Part shown: positions 35,701 to 45,289 of the stretch, one piece after another
How positions within the stretch are numbered: the first letter of the stretch is position 1
How the letters are laid out: every line of letters starts with the position of its first letter
Assembly (NCBI GenBank): GCA_002633005.1
Contig: NMRA01000817.1
Location: 1 to 64,000 of the forward strand
Source: Phoronis australis
Lineage: Eukaryota; Phoronida; Phoronidae
Direction: 5' to 3'
DNA: 64,000 nucleotides
Made by a program: the position numbers and the translations under genes
Notes under the pieces: model-generated
Databases searched by the model: none
Told to the model about the DNA's origin: nothing
What the model saw: only the letters and a program-made list of their open reading frames with translations

Positions 35701-38700
35701 GTTGTGCCTCCTAGTGGTGATTTTGTTTTATTACGCAGCTATATCTCCTAACCATTTCCAGTATCCTTGGGAAATTTGGCTAGTGCTTTCGAAAAATTGT
35801 CTCAATAGCTGGCCATGGACCTAACTACAATGTTGCCCCCTTGTGACAATTTTAGGTTTTTCCAATTGCTAGTTTTTCATGACATTTGGCTGATAGATTT
35901 CGAATAAGGGTCTTTTTATTTTGGAATTTGATTGGTGTATCTGTGTCACCTAGCAGCCATTTTTATTATTTTCCAGTATTTTGTCGTCCCCGTCTGTATG
36001 CACTAAACCGCCTGTAGTGTCACTATAAAAATTGGCTGATGTGTTCCTACTAATAGTGGTGTGACCGGTGTTGCTTTTCGGATTGGTCTGACTGATGTGG
36101 CGCCCCTTAGTGGCATTTTTACACCTGTGGCTACATCTCTTGCAAGGTGTTTGTGAAATTTGGCAAGTGGATTCCATTTCGTATAAGCTTGACAACAGAT
36201 AGACTGATCTGACTACTGCTGTGCCCTCTAGTGGTAATTTGACTTTTTTACGTTTGCTTCTGCATCTTTAGAATTCCTTGGCGTATTTTAAAGACATAGT
36301 TTCACACCAAAACAACTGCTTTTCAAAACAAATAATAGCACTGCGTGAATCTGTTGCACAGGGCAGTTCTTGTCCACACAGCTTGTGAATCTGTTGCACA
36401 GGGCAGTTCTTGTCCACACAGCTTGGTTAAAAAGAAAATCCCAGCAGTAATGACCTTTTCCAGTGGAGTCAATTCTGGGAACAGGCATATGTGGTTACAT
36501 AACCGTCTGTGATGTCAGATCAGGAAGACAGCTGTGTATTGCAATGGCTACAAGCAGTCAACCTTCCAAAATTTTGCTTGCTTAATTCGATAATTCCTTT
36601 CAACTCCATTTGTCGGCATAATTAAATTGTTTGTCGCCAAGGAGATGTAAAGATCAGAGTGTATCGCAGATAATCAAGCCTATTACAAAATATTGCAGTT
36701 TTCATTTTTTCATTTTCAGCAGTGAGTAAAAGGGGTGTCACCTTTTAATTTAACCACGTATATAATTGAAATTTGAGTGGAGGTGGCAATCTCAATGACA
36801 GAATTACAAGAACATGTGAAATGGAAGTATTCTGATTTTTAAACTCATGCGTTAATCTATTGAGATAATACTAAAACCAAGGCATCAAGAAATATTACCT
36901 GAAGATACCAGTGAACATATTATTTCAGCCATTCATTACGGCAAGTTAATTCTATCATGCTTTGGTCACTGAGTCAACGAACAAATCAGAGGACGATTAT
37001 GATTTAATCCACAGTTCAAATTAAAATCAAGTGCTTTCAGTCGGAATTATATATTTGGTTTCTACTGTGAAGGACTTTCAAGGTAGTTGAAGGTTACCGC
37101 TACTGTATATAAGTCACAACTGAAATAATCTCAGTACAGTAAAGTTTATAATTATGTGAGTCAATATGATCTAATCTTTTACAAAAATAAGTAACTTAGA
37201 ATGCACAGTATTTTAGAACATTTACGCATCACAAACGTTTATCCAACAATAAGACAAATTTACATATGAAAATGAATATGCCTAACTATTACCATGGCGA
37301 CAGGTATTTCCTAGATTTAGAATTCGACATGCATGATTTGAAAGACTAAGGAGTTGCATGGAAAAAGGATTGGAGGCTGGAAGCTTCACAATCCAACATG
37401 GCTGATTACTCTAATTAAGAGCCTTTACATTTTGGGCCTTGATGAATTAAGAACGTAAAAAGTTACAACGCATGTACTGAAAGAATGATTCATAAGTAAA
37501 ATTTAGAAAAACATGAATTATGTTGTGACACATAATCAAACCTTGAAGCGTAATTGACTTTCAAAGAAAAAACGATTTCTAAACTTTTTCAACTATTTTT
37601 AAGCCGAGTGTATGGTCAACTGAATGGAATATTCAAACTGCAATAATTAGAATATTTCTTATATTTTTTGCGCACAAACAGAAACATTGTGCAAAGTTGC
37701 TTTTTTGTAGCAGCTTTCATCAAAAATGTATCAAAGTTAAAACTTCACCAAGTATAAAATAGCCGATTGAACATGCCCTTCAATTCAGCAGAAGTCGCCA
37801 TGTTGTCGGTGCCGCCGGAAATGAGACTTAAGTCCAACGGGAATTGTGAGCATTTTTATCACTCAATAAGTAACATTTGCTTGGCTGAAATCAAGTGAAA
37901 ACTATTGAATCGCTCAGAATTGTAGGTATAGATCTTTCTCACTAAATTTCATCGTAAATTATTGGTGAAAATAAATTATGCACGGTTTTAAACTCGTAAC
38001 GAATGTCGCTGTTGTCCAAGATGGCCAACCAGATCCAAACAAATGACCCAAATTTCGCCACCCAAATTGCAATAAATGTGCACTGCTTAACACGATTTTG
38101 ATAATTTTTCAATTTTTATTGAGTAGGATGCATTATCTTTCCAATTATATTGAAGTGTTTTTGCAAATCGAAAAAAAAAATCGGTTGGACAGCCCTACTC
38201 CTACTGTCCAGCTAGCTATCAACTAGGCTCAAATTCAATGGATTGCAATGACAGGTAACAAGCATCAAGCTATTCAGCACATCCACTTACAAACACCTGT
38301 ATGTTGCAAAAACTGTAATTCAAAAGAAAAGTAATCTACTGGCTACTTCTAGCACTAATCCTGTCCGACATTGTCCGTCGATGCTATCCGCCATTTTGAA
38401 TGTTAGGTTGTTAATACTAGCTCAAGGCCCACTAGCTTCTGGAAAGCGACGGCATGTACCGTTTTGAATACTCTCTAAAAGTTCACTCATCCTAGTTTAC
38501 AACCATACTCGGATCACAGGCTGTCGTTCTAGAAGCAGTCCATAGAAATATGTTCTCTTGTACATACTACCGAATACGGCGACGCTCCACTCGTGGACAT
38601 CTCAAAGTATTCTCACCTGCGACGCAGTCTTGGATCAGTGGGAAAGTTGTGCAAAGATACTCCAACCCTTGGCGTATTGCCACAGTCTCCAACTACACAA

Positions 38701-41102
38701 TGGTCAGGCATTCTTCTTCAAATATTTACTCCAGTTTAAATCTAAAGATCCATCTACATTTGAAACAAGTACTCCTCTTGGCACACAGCAATGGACACTG
38801 GGTACACATTCAGGCTGACTGGAGTCTTCAGTGATCAGGTCATGTCCCTACTAACTACTGTAAAATGTTTATGGCAACACAAAACCATGGGCATATGTGT
38901 CACATTTCAGAGAATTAATGGGCAGAATTTGCATAATAAACCAATTCTAACAAACACAAAGATTCCATTTGTGCCAGATAGTCCTAGCCAAGAGTACGAA
39001 CCTATGGCCAGACTCGGCAGTGATGGGGTCAGGAATTCCTGATGTGTTCCTGATATGACGTGTTTTCGAAGATAGCCGAAGTTCAAAATTTTCTGTTCTC
39101 AAAATTTTGTGGGGAAGTGGGAGCGTGTTTTAAACGAATAATAGAAGAATATGGGGTATGAAATAAAAATAAATGTGGTTTATAAGCAAACTTAACAGTC
39201 AACACGTGTATACACATTAACTACAACTAAATAGCTGTGAACCAATCTCTTTAATGAATTATGTGTGGCAAATTATTTTCTTTGCTAGCTCATTTGTGGC
39301 TTAATTTTGTATCAGGGAGTTGCTGAGAGAGTTTATCAACCATTTTGTTTTGATGTCAAGTCTGACTACTAGTCAGTCGGCCATTGTTACGTGTTTTATG
39401 GTGTGAGTTTTGGTTTTAGATGCTAGTTCTATCCCTATGATTTGAGCTTCCGAAACATTGTTTTCTTTGCATGCATCTACTTATCATTAGGTATCTTTGT
39501 AATTATTAACTAGTCAAAAATCAATGAATTTCATGGCCAATTCATTTTATGCTAGAATGCTCACTCAGTTTGATATTGCTAGGCCTGTTTTACGGAGAAA
39601 GAATATAATCTGATGCTAACAATTCTTTTATTTCCAGATACAGGATTCGAGATTCCAGACAAATTTGTTGTGGGTTATGCTCTAGACTACAACGAATACT
39701 TCCGAGATCTCAGTGTAAGTGATCCACTCCATCTTGTCATGCTCATGTGTTTAAAGTAGCTATAAACCAGTGTTCTGTCGCAGACAATGACAGTGCAGAC
39801 GGCGTACCACTTACTCCTCACTCAGATGAGAAGCAAGGAACTGACACTTTGTTATTCTTCAAGACCATGCTTGATGAATACAGTGACATGCCATCTTCAG
39901 TCAAGTTGTAGAGGCTGGACTCTGGCAACAACCTGCCATTAGTTGTGTCTAAGCCCAGAAATCAGATTTATTTTGACAAGTGCACACTTCGAGACTCCGT
40001 TGTAGTGTTATAAATCAAAAGTTTTTTCTGACAACTTTCTTGGTATTTATTTTCTTTGCATTAATTTTGAAACTTTAGATGTTGATTATATCATAGATTA
40101 AAAACTCCACGATGCATCTTGTTGAACATCGCTGATGGCATGCTTGTCCTGTGTGCAGAATCTACAAGTAGTGGACACTGTACTTGTCATTGACATTTAT
40201 CCAGTTTTTGGTTAATAAATAGAACTTTGGCAAATTTTTGAGTTGCCAGAGGTCACAGGGTTAAATTGGCGTAAAAGTTGCATCTCACTTTGTTATTTTG
40301 GTGTTGCATTTGCCATGTGACCTTGGAACAAAATGTAAAAAGACATGTTCAATGTTTTGGCAATTCCTGAGAAAAATCAGCAATGTGAAAATGGTGGCTC
40401 AGTAGAATAAGGGGAATATTTCTTATATTTAAACTCATCTTTCATCACAAAAACCAATTTTTGATGGATACCATTTCCTATTATCAAATTGTTCAGTAGC
40501 AAATTTAGAAATGTTTTGAGGGCATTGAAAAAACTAATGGTTGACAAGCTTCTGCGGAATGATTTAGTGACTGTTTTGAAGACTAATAACTGCTGCCACC
40601 TTTTGGCTCAATTGCTAGACTCTACTAGCTGGCTCATCATGTTGTGTCATGTGATACACCAAGCATGGTCTCTAGTAATAACCAACTGTCAATAACTTAC
40701 AAAACCCAGAAATCATTTCTCACCTAAGTGAAGAATATGTTGTGATCAGTCTTGTTCCCGTAGGTCATTCAAATCAAAAGTCTGTTTCTTGGGTAGAGTG
40801 CGGGTATAAACAACTAAGACATGTAGATGGTTGAATTTTCTGTAAATGTTAAAAAGTTGGTCCAATGTTACACTATTTTACATTACATATCAAGGTTTAA
40901 CGTTGTTCAGTAATGTGGAGCGATGCAGAAGTTTGACGTGAGCAAATATGGTGTGTGTTGCACGTGTCATTTGATGTGAATCTGTCATGTGGTATAAACC
41001 TTTGTCATTTGTGAATTTTTGTCGTTTCAGCATATATGTGTTATCAATGAAAATGGCAAAAAGAAGTATGCACCGTCAAGTTCCTTACAAGAAGTACGCT
41101 AA
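24961..41102 (+). CDS. HPRT1: Hypoxanthine-guanine phosphoribosyltransferase (HPRT), exons 2 to last
   Basis: Six exons (24961-25067, 30947-31130, 31668-31733, 34412-34562, 39638-39714, 41031-41102) join in frame to 218 codons plus TAA. The enzyme transfers phosphoribose from PRPP to hypoxanthine or guanine (purine salvage, cytosol). Visible landmarks: LKGGYKFF (loop I), SYQGGEQST (flexible loop II), KVIGGDD, the PRPP motif [24 protein letters not shown] (the lysine that contacts the purine), and [20 protein letters not shown] (base pocket). Exon lengths 107, 184, 66 and 77 nt equal human exons 2, 3, 4 and 8. Human exons 5-7 are one exon here. The phosphate loop has DTGNT instead of DTGKT. 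The C-terminus is about eight residues longer than human. Exon 1 is uncertain. Confidence 0.97.
25376..26690. other. HPRT intron 2, left part: nothing coding
   Basis: This is intronic AT-rich DNA. The ORFs at 25376-25702 (minus), 25575-25805 (plus) and 26486-26752 (plus) run into repeats or have no motif. Confidence 0.5.
26693..26825 (-). mobile_element. 3' end of a non-LTR retroelement with (TTA)n tail
   Basis: A perfect (AAT)n run of about 45 bp is followed by AAACTTTATTTAAGAGGATA and AATACAATAAATG, then GCTTTAGCCAAAGGCTAA. Read on the minus strand this is a stem-forming 3' UTR ending AATAAAGTTT(ATT)n, the usual tail of CR1/L2-type LINEs and their SINEs. Only the terminal 130 bp or so is recognisable. 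The microsatellite explains the poly-isoleucine ORF on the plus strand. Confidence 0.6.
27127..29386. mobile_element. About 2.26-kb segment bounded by 25-bp perfect inverted repeats (HPRT intron 2)
   Basis: AAATCACAATCAAGGTCCAT plus ATTCG at 27127-27151 is the exact reverse complement of 29362-29386. Some similarity may extend outward (CACTAA on both sides). The interior holds the GGGGGTACGTACACTACA repeats and no ORF with transposase motifs, so this looks like a non-autonomous DNA transposon. No target duplication could be fixed. Confidence 0.55.
27315..28660 (+). repeat. Dispersed and tandem GTACGTACACTACA repeats, diverged ~245-bp units
   Basis: The motif (G)nTACGTACACTACA, or close variants, occurs at about 27325, 27690, 28032, 28049, 28208, 28455, 28613 and 28635. 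Between 28049 and 28570 the intervening sequence is itself repeated (GCTAATATTTCACTCAAAAC, AATCTACTGAGAGTT, AAAATAGGCACA), giving three diverged units of roughly 160-245 bp. One ambiguous base lies at 27681, beside a G run. Confidence 0.75.
29477..29646 (+). pseudogene. Two partial copies of HPRT exon 3 5' half with acceptor
   Basis: Copy A (29477-29565, 5' end degraded) and copy B (29566-29646) repeat the sequence of the real exon 3 start. B reads GGTTGAACACGTGGCCTGTG and so on, giving [21 protein letters not shown], then TTCATAATCCATTAC instead of the rest of the exon. B is preceded by CTTACAG, an intact acceptor. The unit is about 89 bp. Both stay open across the duplicated part but lose the HPRT sequence after ALC. 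Confidence 0.9.
29779..29888. repeat. Short diverged tandem repeat around CTAGTAAAATGATGG
   Basis: Units of 14-16 bp of the type TAGTAAAATGATGGC recur six to seven times with variation (GGTAAAAATTATCGC, TTGCAAAATGATGGC, CTAGTAAAATGATGG twice). There is no coding relevance. It lies in HPRT intron 2 between the exon-3 duplicates. Confidence 0.7.
30842..30946 (+). pseudogene. Third partial copy of HPRT exon 3, directly before the real exon
   Basis: CATTACATTCTTACAG then GGTTTAGCGCATGGCC (from 30858) duplicates the real exon start 89 bp downstream. In the HPRT frame it has TAG at the second codon (GTT TAG), so splicing to it would truncate the protein. It ends in TTTCATAATCCATTACATTC, the same junction as copies A and B. 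Its acceptor is identical to the functional one. Confidence 0.92.
30947..31130 (+). CDS. HPRT1: HPRT exon 3
   Basis: After TTCTTACAG, G completes the split Arg codon. [20 protein letters not shown] and [18 protein letters not shown] follow, ending [11 protein letters not shown] before GTAAGC (phase 0). It is 184 nt, as in human. It contains the LKGG loop and the SY of the flexible loop. Only this copy of the duplicated 5' region runs on into the conserved second half. Confidence 0.97.
31668..31733 (+). CDS. HPRT1: HPRT exon 4
   Basis: The acceptor is [29 protein letters not shown] then NK, donor AAG before GTACTG, phase 0. At 66 nt it equals human exon 4. Relative to human, one residue is added before QST and one removed after it, so the loop changes without altering exon length. 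Confidence 0.96.
32613..34031. mobile_element. 1.4-kb DNA transposon relic with TACCGTATTCGCC inverted ends (HPRT intron 4)
   Basis: The left end TACCGTATTCGCCGTAATAA-CCGCC and the right end (reverse complement TACCGTATTCGCCCTAATAA-CCGCC) match at 24 of 25 positions. GGGCGCTTAT occurs near both ends. No transposase ORF is present; the longest frame (33174-33416) has no motif. It is likely non-autonomous. The TA at each end may be the target duplication. Confidence 0.85.
34412..34562 (+). CDS. HPRT1: HPRT exon 5 (equivalent to human exons 5, 6 and 7)
   Basis: The acceptor is GTTGTTTTCAG. The exon encodes [40 protein letters not shown] and [10 protein letters not shown], and the donor T before GTGAGTT leaves phase 1. 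It is 151 nt against 18+83+47=148 in human, with one extra codon in the variable loop. It carries the PRPP-binding acidic pair and the purine-contacting lysine. Confidence 0.97.
34758..35261. mobile_element. hAT-like non-autonomous element with CAGGGCTTGGAA ends
   Basis: The ends CAGGGCTTGGAA and TTCCAAGCCCTG are perfect inverted repeats of the hAT style (CAGGG). GTATTAT directly precedes the element (34751-34757) and follows its last CCCT (35261-35267), a 7-bp target duplication (8 bp with one mismatch). The interior has short open frames but no transposase signature. It is in the HPRT intron after exon 5. Confidence 0.82.
35358..35682. mobile_element. Second, 5'-truncated copy of the CAGGGCTTGGAA element
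   Basis: From GCTCTTTATGTTTTGGAGG to CATTCCAAGCCCTG it repeats 34930-35261 in the same orientation with moderate divergence (for example GCAGCCAAAAATGTGTGGG and GCTACTGATGGTGGTAACG are kept). The left terminus is absent. The copies lie only about 100 bp apart. Confidence 0.85.
35695..36260 (+). repeat. Diverged tandem repeat around CCTAGTGG...ATTT
   Basis: The phrase (C)CCCTAGTGG(T/C)(A/G)ATTTT recurs at about 35709, 35850 (CTTGTGACAATTTT), 36109 (CTTAGTGGCATTTTT) and 36230, each followed by pyrimidine tracts and AAATTTGGC(A/T)AGTG plus TTTCGAATAAG/TTTCGTATAAG. Units are about 120-150 bp and old. Confidence 0.5.
36345..36424. repeat. Perfect 40-bp tandem duplication
   Basis: GTGAATCTGTTGCACAGGGC then AGTTCTTGTCCACACAGCTT is present twice head to tail with no difference (36345-36384 and 36385-36424). 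It is intronic. Confidence 0.97.
36425..39637. other. HPRT intron, right part: nothing coding
   Basis: This is AT-rich intron. Overlapping ORFs at 38550-39042 in two frames look superficially open but show no motif and no consistent splice sites. Confidence 0.5.
39638..39714 (+). CDS. HPRT1: HPRT exon 6 (human exon 8)
   Basis: The acceptor is TTTATTTCCAG. AT completes Tyr, then [20 protein letters not shown] and FRDLS, donor AGT before GTAAGT. It is 77 nt as in human exon 8. The [12 protein letters not shown] segment forms the purine pocket. Confidence 0.97.
41031..41102 (+). CDS. HPRT1: HPRT last exon
   Basis: The acceptor is [30 protein letters not shown] then EVR and TAA at 41100-41102. 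The first half matches human HVCVISETGKAKYKA; the Ser-rich tail is an extension of about eight residues. Confidence 0.95.
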   Translation, partial: HICVINENGKKKYAPSSSLQEVR

Positions 41103-41558
41103 AGACCGTGAGAACTTTGCTTCCTAACAGAGGATACAAGTGTTTGATAATTGGGGGTGCTTCTAACATGCCTAGTCTATCCAGTAAATTAGTAACAATC
41201 CAGTGAATTATTTAACTAACATTTTTTTTTCTGTCTTCTTTTGAGATTGTGTATCACAATTCTCACAATCATTTCTAGTATTTGAATGGTGCACAGTGAT
41301 TCAGAGAATGGCATTTGAAATGTTCTTCACTGCTGATGAGGCAGTTGGTATCTACTTTCCTTGTGGCCACATGAGGGTGCAGTTTGTATGAGACTATGTA
41401 TTAATAGGTGGCCGCACTGCAGATCATGATTCTTTGGTAAATACTGGCACCTCTAAATGAGTGGAATGTAACTATGATGAAACTGAAACTCATTTAATAT
41501 GCTGTCAAAGTTTTGCCATTTAATTGTCGGGAATAGGTATGACTCTTCAGTAAGATGG

Positions 41559-41564
41559 AATAAA
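41559..41564 (+). terminator. Possible HPRT polyadenylation signal
   Basis: AATAAA lies about 460 bp after the HPRT stop in GATGGAATAAACACTG. It is the first canonical hexamer noticed downstream. No transcript evidence is available. Confidence 0.35.
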
Positions 41565-42651
41565 CACTGAACACCAATCAAATATATTTAGTTGTTTATC
41601 TACTTTACATGCTCTACTTATTTACGTGTAAGTGTGCATGTGAAGATGGTGCCTGTACATCTGGTACTGGTCTCTCAATCGAACACTTTAATAGTCTTCA
41701 TGAAAGTGTTAGTCTACTCGTATTTCCACACAGTTCCACCATGCTCCTTCCTCCTTGGTGCAATTTTAATATTTTGTGTCCATATTTGAGATCCCTGTTA
41801 ATGTGCGAAAAACTAAGAAGAATCCTACTAAAATTGATGTATGTCTTTCTTTTGATGGTAACGTGATAGACATTGATATTTGAACAATATTGACTACAAC
41901 AGCCTGTTACTACTCCCCCTAGTGGCGGTTTTAACATTTTTGAGTTTGCTTCAATATCTCCCAAGTTTGATGAGGAGTAGTCTTATTTTGGCAAGTATTT
42001 TAAACCTTTTAAGCTGCATTCCGCCCTGTTCAGCTGACTCACTACAAATGTGGAATCAACTAGACCTTTTACTTTTCATGAAATTCGTCTCCTAATGTGA
42101 TAGGATTCTATTTTCGCTAAAATAAGGACATCGAATGGAAACGCTTCGGAGGTTAGGTTGGCCAACTTTGAAATTGTAAATGGCAAGTGGCGCTTGTACA
42201 CTTCACTAGTGACTTGAGTAGGCAACCTAAGTGGAATCCTATCATGGCAAGGAGTATTATTGGACCGATTTTTTAGGAGGAAAAACCAATAATAAGTTTG
42301 GTTTTGGTTTTAACCCTCAGATAAACATGGCGAAATGTAGTGTTCAAATATTACTCACTATGAGAGAGCACAGCACTTCCTATTCTTGGACTGTATCGAC
42401 TAGTGTTGGAGAAACACTTAACTCTTTGGATGATCACGGTGGGCGTTGATTAACGTTCGATCTGTTTTGCACCTTTTGGCTCTATTTACACCATATAAGA
42501 AGGTAACTACTGTGCAAGATAAAAAATCACTAATTGAATACTTGAGATCTTATTTAGCCAAGCTTTTTTGGATTACCTCAAAAACTGTTCTGAAATTCTG
42601 GTCTGTCTTACAGTAAAGTTATCTCCCCTTTCAATCATATTTGCCAGTGGT

Positions 42652-43254
42652 TTAGGCAGTTTGAACCTTCTTCAGGAGGAACTTGTTCACCTGAGGCTTC
42701 AACCCTGGTCCCGGATTCCAAGGGCATGGGAAACTAGCACTAGGTTTGTACTTTGTGCGTGTTTTGTTTCCATACGATTGTGTGAGTCGACTGTACTTGA
42801 TCATTGCTTCCTCGTCTATCTGAGTGTAATACGCGGCCCGTATACTCTCCTTACTTATCATAACTCTTCGCCCTATGTCTAAATCGGGGCCATGGATGTT
42901 TTCCCCAAGTCTATAGTGTTCTAGTTTCAGTCTCACCCTGTTGGTGGCGCTAGTAGTGAGTTGCATGTAGCCGGGCACAGATTTCTTTTCCTCCACCGGA
43001 CTAAATGCATGCCTCCTGCGTTTACCGTGTGGTGAATATTTGTTGCCTTGGGCCGAACCAATGGGGCTATCTAAGCTTCCTACGCTGTCGAGGTAATAGT
43101 AAATGCCGTCGAGAGGTGGCGCTTCGTACACGAAACTCAGACGCCCAGATTTCGTCGGCTTATGACGGACGATTTCGCGGTATATGTCTTTCAGCGAACG
43201 TGTCAGATACATACTACAGCTACGATTGCATTTTTCGGACATCACTGTCTTCAT
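42652..43254 (-). CDS. Intact 200-aa hypothetical protein
   Basis: An uninterrupted minus-strand ORF runs from ATG (43254, an in-frame TAA shortly upstream) to TAA (42654-42652). The composition looks protein-like: 22 Lys/Arg-rich stretches with regular Tyr, Pro and Gly, unlike neighbouring chance ORFs. It has an N-terminal CSMYLTRSLKDIYREIV, a central GKRRRHAFSPVEEKKS basic patch, SIRAAYYTQIDEEAMIKYSR, and a Pro-rich FPCPWNPGPGLKP near the end. There is no signal peptide or membrane segment. The Tyr/Pro/Lys-rich layout recalls small axonemal or microtubule-inner proteins, but no family is recognised. It is single-exon or a large terminal exon, lying 1.5 kb downstream of HPRT on the opposite strand. 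Confidence 0.6.
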   Translation of the reverse strand: MKTVMSEKCNRSCSMYLTRSLKDIYREIVRHKPTKSGRLSFVYEAPPLDGIYYYLDSVGSLDSPIGSAQGNKYSPHGKRRRHAFSPVEEKKSVPGYMQLTTSATNRVRLKLEHYRLGENIHGPDLDIGRRVMISKESIRAAYYTQIDEEAMIKYSRLTQSYGNKTRTKYKPSASFPCPWNPGPGLKPQVNKFLLKKVQTA

Positions 43255-43580
43255 TAAATAACGGATGAATGCATGTTACTTACGAGCTGTAGATGGAAAG
43301 CAAACCTACACTTCGTGAATTGTGGGTTGAGTGAGACTAAACAGTTCACTTGAGAGTGACAGAGACTTATCTGCTAACGACTCGTGACAAATGTAGATTT
43401 ACTGCATAAATATATACAAAAAAATAATTGAGATTTTTCTGTTTTGCGTGAAGCCTTTTTGTGAAACAATTTTCGCGAGTATAAAACCAATAAGCCTTGG
43501 TTTCTCTCATAGCTGGTCAGCTATAGTGCTAAACATCTCGGTACGACGTGACAGAGGAAACCACGGATGAAAGTGTATTG

Positions 43581-43826
43581 CATGCGCGCACCTAGGAGGG
43601 GGGTGGGCGGGGGGCTCGAATGGAGAAGTGGGCAAAAAGGTCCGCCTCTGAGAGACAAAAATTACGAGAAAAAGGGTCCACTAAACAAGCGCAATCACGC
43701 AATTCCCAGTGGTGTTCTGTTTTTTTTTTAATTTTATTTTTTTAGTCCGACCGCTCTTATGATAGCAAAAGGTCCACAACGTCAGGAATTCGAGCCCCTC
43801 CATATTGAGGGCTGGGTGCGCTCATG
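43581..43826. mobile_element. Short TIR element, family A copy 3 (opposite orientation)
   Basis: It starts CATGCGCGCACC and ends GGTGCGCTCATG, flanked by a perfect TATTG (43576-43580 and 43827-43831). The interior is the reverse complement of copies 1 and 2 (GGGCAAAAAGGTCCGCCTCT, GAGAAAAAGGGTCCACTAAA, GCAAAAGGTCCACAAC). It is slightly longer through T-run expansion. Confidence 0.9.
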
Positions 43827-44059
43827 TATTGAATGCGGTATTGTTTCCAAGAATGATGAGCTTTGCTGACTGATCATGGGCGGAGCAGCACTGGGCGGGG
43901 CCCCTCTGTGGTACACTGCCCATAGCCCGGCCATGGGCGCTGGAGCACTGAAAAAAGTGGGGAAGGCTACAGCCCCCTCAGCCATCTATGGTGCGCCGCT
44001 CATGCTGATCCATTTGTTTTCGAAGATACTTGCAATGTTATTCGTTCACTATTTCTAGC

Positions 44060-45280
44060 AATCTTCCGAGATCACTCACTAAAAGAAACATTCCTGATCC
44101 CTACATTCATGTATGTCGTTGTCAAATGTCAAAAGACGGAATGAATTTCGGTTGAAATATACCGTTACCTCGTTGAAAATCCTTAACACACTCGCTGCCA
44201 AATCCCGTGCCTAGAGAAGTCGTGGGCCGCCATTATATTGCTGTTGTAATTTGCTGTGGGAATTAATGGAGCTACCAGGATCCTAATTATTTTTTTAAAT
44301 TTTCTGTTCTGCTTTTCAGTACTCAGTACGAGCTCCAGGTGGCGATATGTGCTGCCAGTCATGCGCATTGTGGATGACTGTGCGATCTCATTTAGCATTT
44401 GATGCCATAAGCATTAATTAAGTGCGAGTACATGTATCAATTGGAGGGGAAATTGAAAGCGGGTGTTTGATCTTGAATTTTTGCTCAAATGTAGGAATAG
44501 GTTCAAACCAGCGGTGTAGTGGGGCGTTGATGTAACATACCAACCTGTTTGTGTTAACATAGCGTCTACTCCCCGTAACGCAGTCTTGATACACTTGTGT
44601 TCAAAGAACTGCAGGGCTGCCTAAAGTCTAATGTTGTATGGATGCGTTGATATAGACACCCGTGTTTTTCGTTAACAAACCGAGTTTATGGAGCATTTTA
44701 AATGTCTTTACTGATGTACACAGCATTGGTTCTCCTGCGTTTTCAAACTGAACCAAAATTCGTCCGTACGTGTACAGTGAGTTTATTAGTAAATTTTGGT
44801 CTGACGGAAAATCCACCTTTGTGCCAAACTGAGTGTCCAGGAAAAACATTTTGAAATTATTACGTAGCTGTATAAGGACATGACGCAACTGAATTAAGGG
44901 AAATATTGAGAAACTGGAATTTGTTGAATATGTTTTACTGGAATATATTCACTAAAGTCTCGCTCATGGAAAAGTTTGGAAGCCCTAATCAAGCAGCAGG
45001 TGTTGGAGGAAAATTGCAGTTGGCGAAATATTTCATAATCAGTATTTGCACGACGCCTCTCGTAAAATTTACAGTAATGCATGATTGAGGCGAAAGAATT
45101 TGGAAATTCAGACTCTGGCAACGAGACAATGCCAATTTTGATTAATCGTTATTGATATTTGTTGAATAAAATAGGTCGTTGGTTGTCCGGCTGAGATAGG
45201 CGCTTTAAACGGCACATCACTACAAAGTTAAGCGTCCATAGCAGTCCTAGCACGCTCAGTATGTAATCAGGGTAAACTAT
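44060..45280. other. No gene supported
   Basis: Minus-strand ORFs at 44628-44888 and 44894-45121 lie in different frames almost end to end and look mildly protein-like, so a decayed retroelement or gene fragment is possible. No motif was identified. Confidence 0.4.
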
Positions 45281-45289
45281 AAGTGTCCA

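Noticed and set aside
41592-42449. Several 65-88 codon ORFs after HPRT
   Set aside because: Overlapping in multiple frames within the HPRT 3' flank, no motif.
44628-45121. Two adjacent minus-strand ORFs, protein-like in composition
   Set aside because: Different frames, no motif identified, could be chance; mentioned only as a possible decayed fragment.
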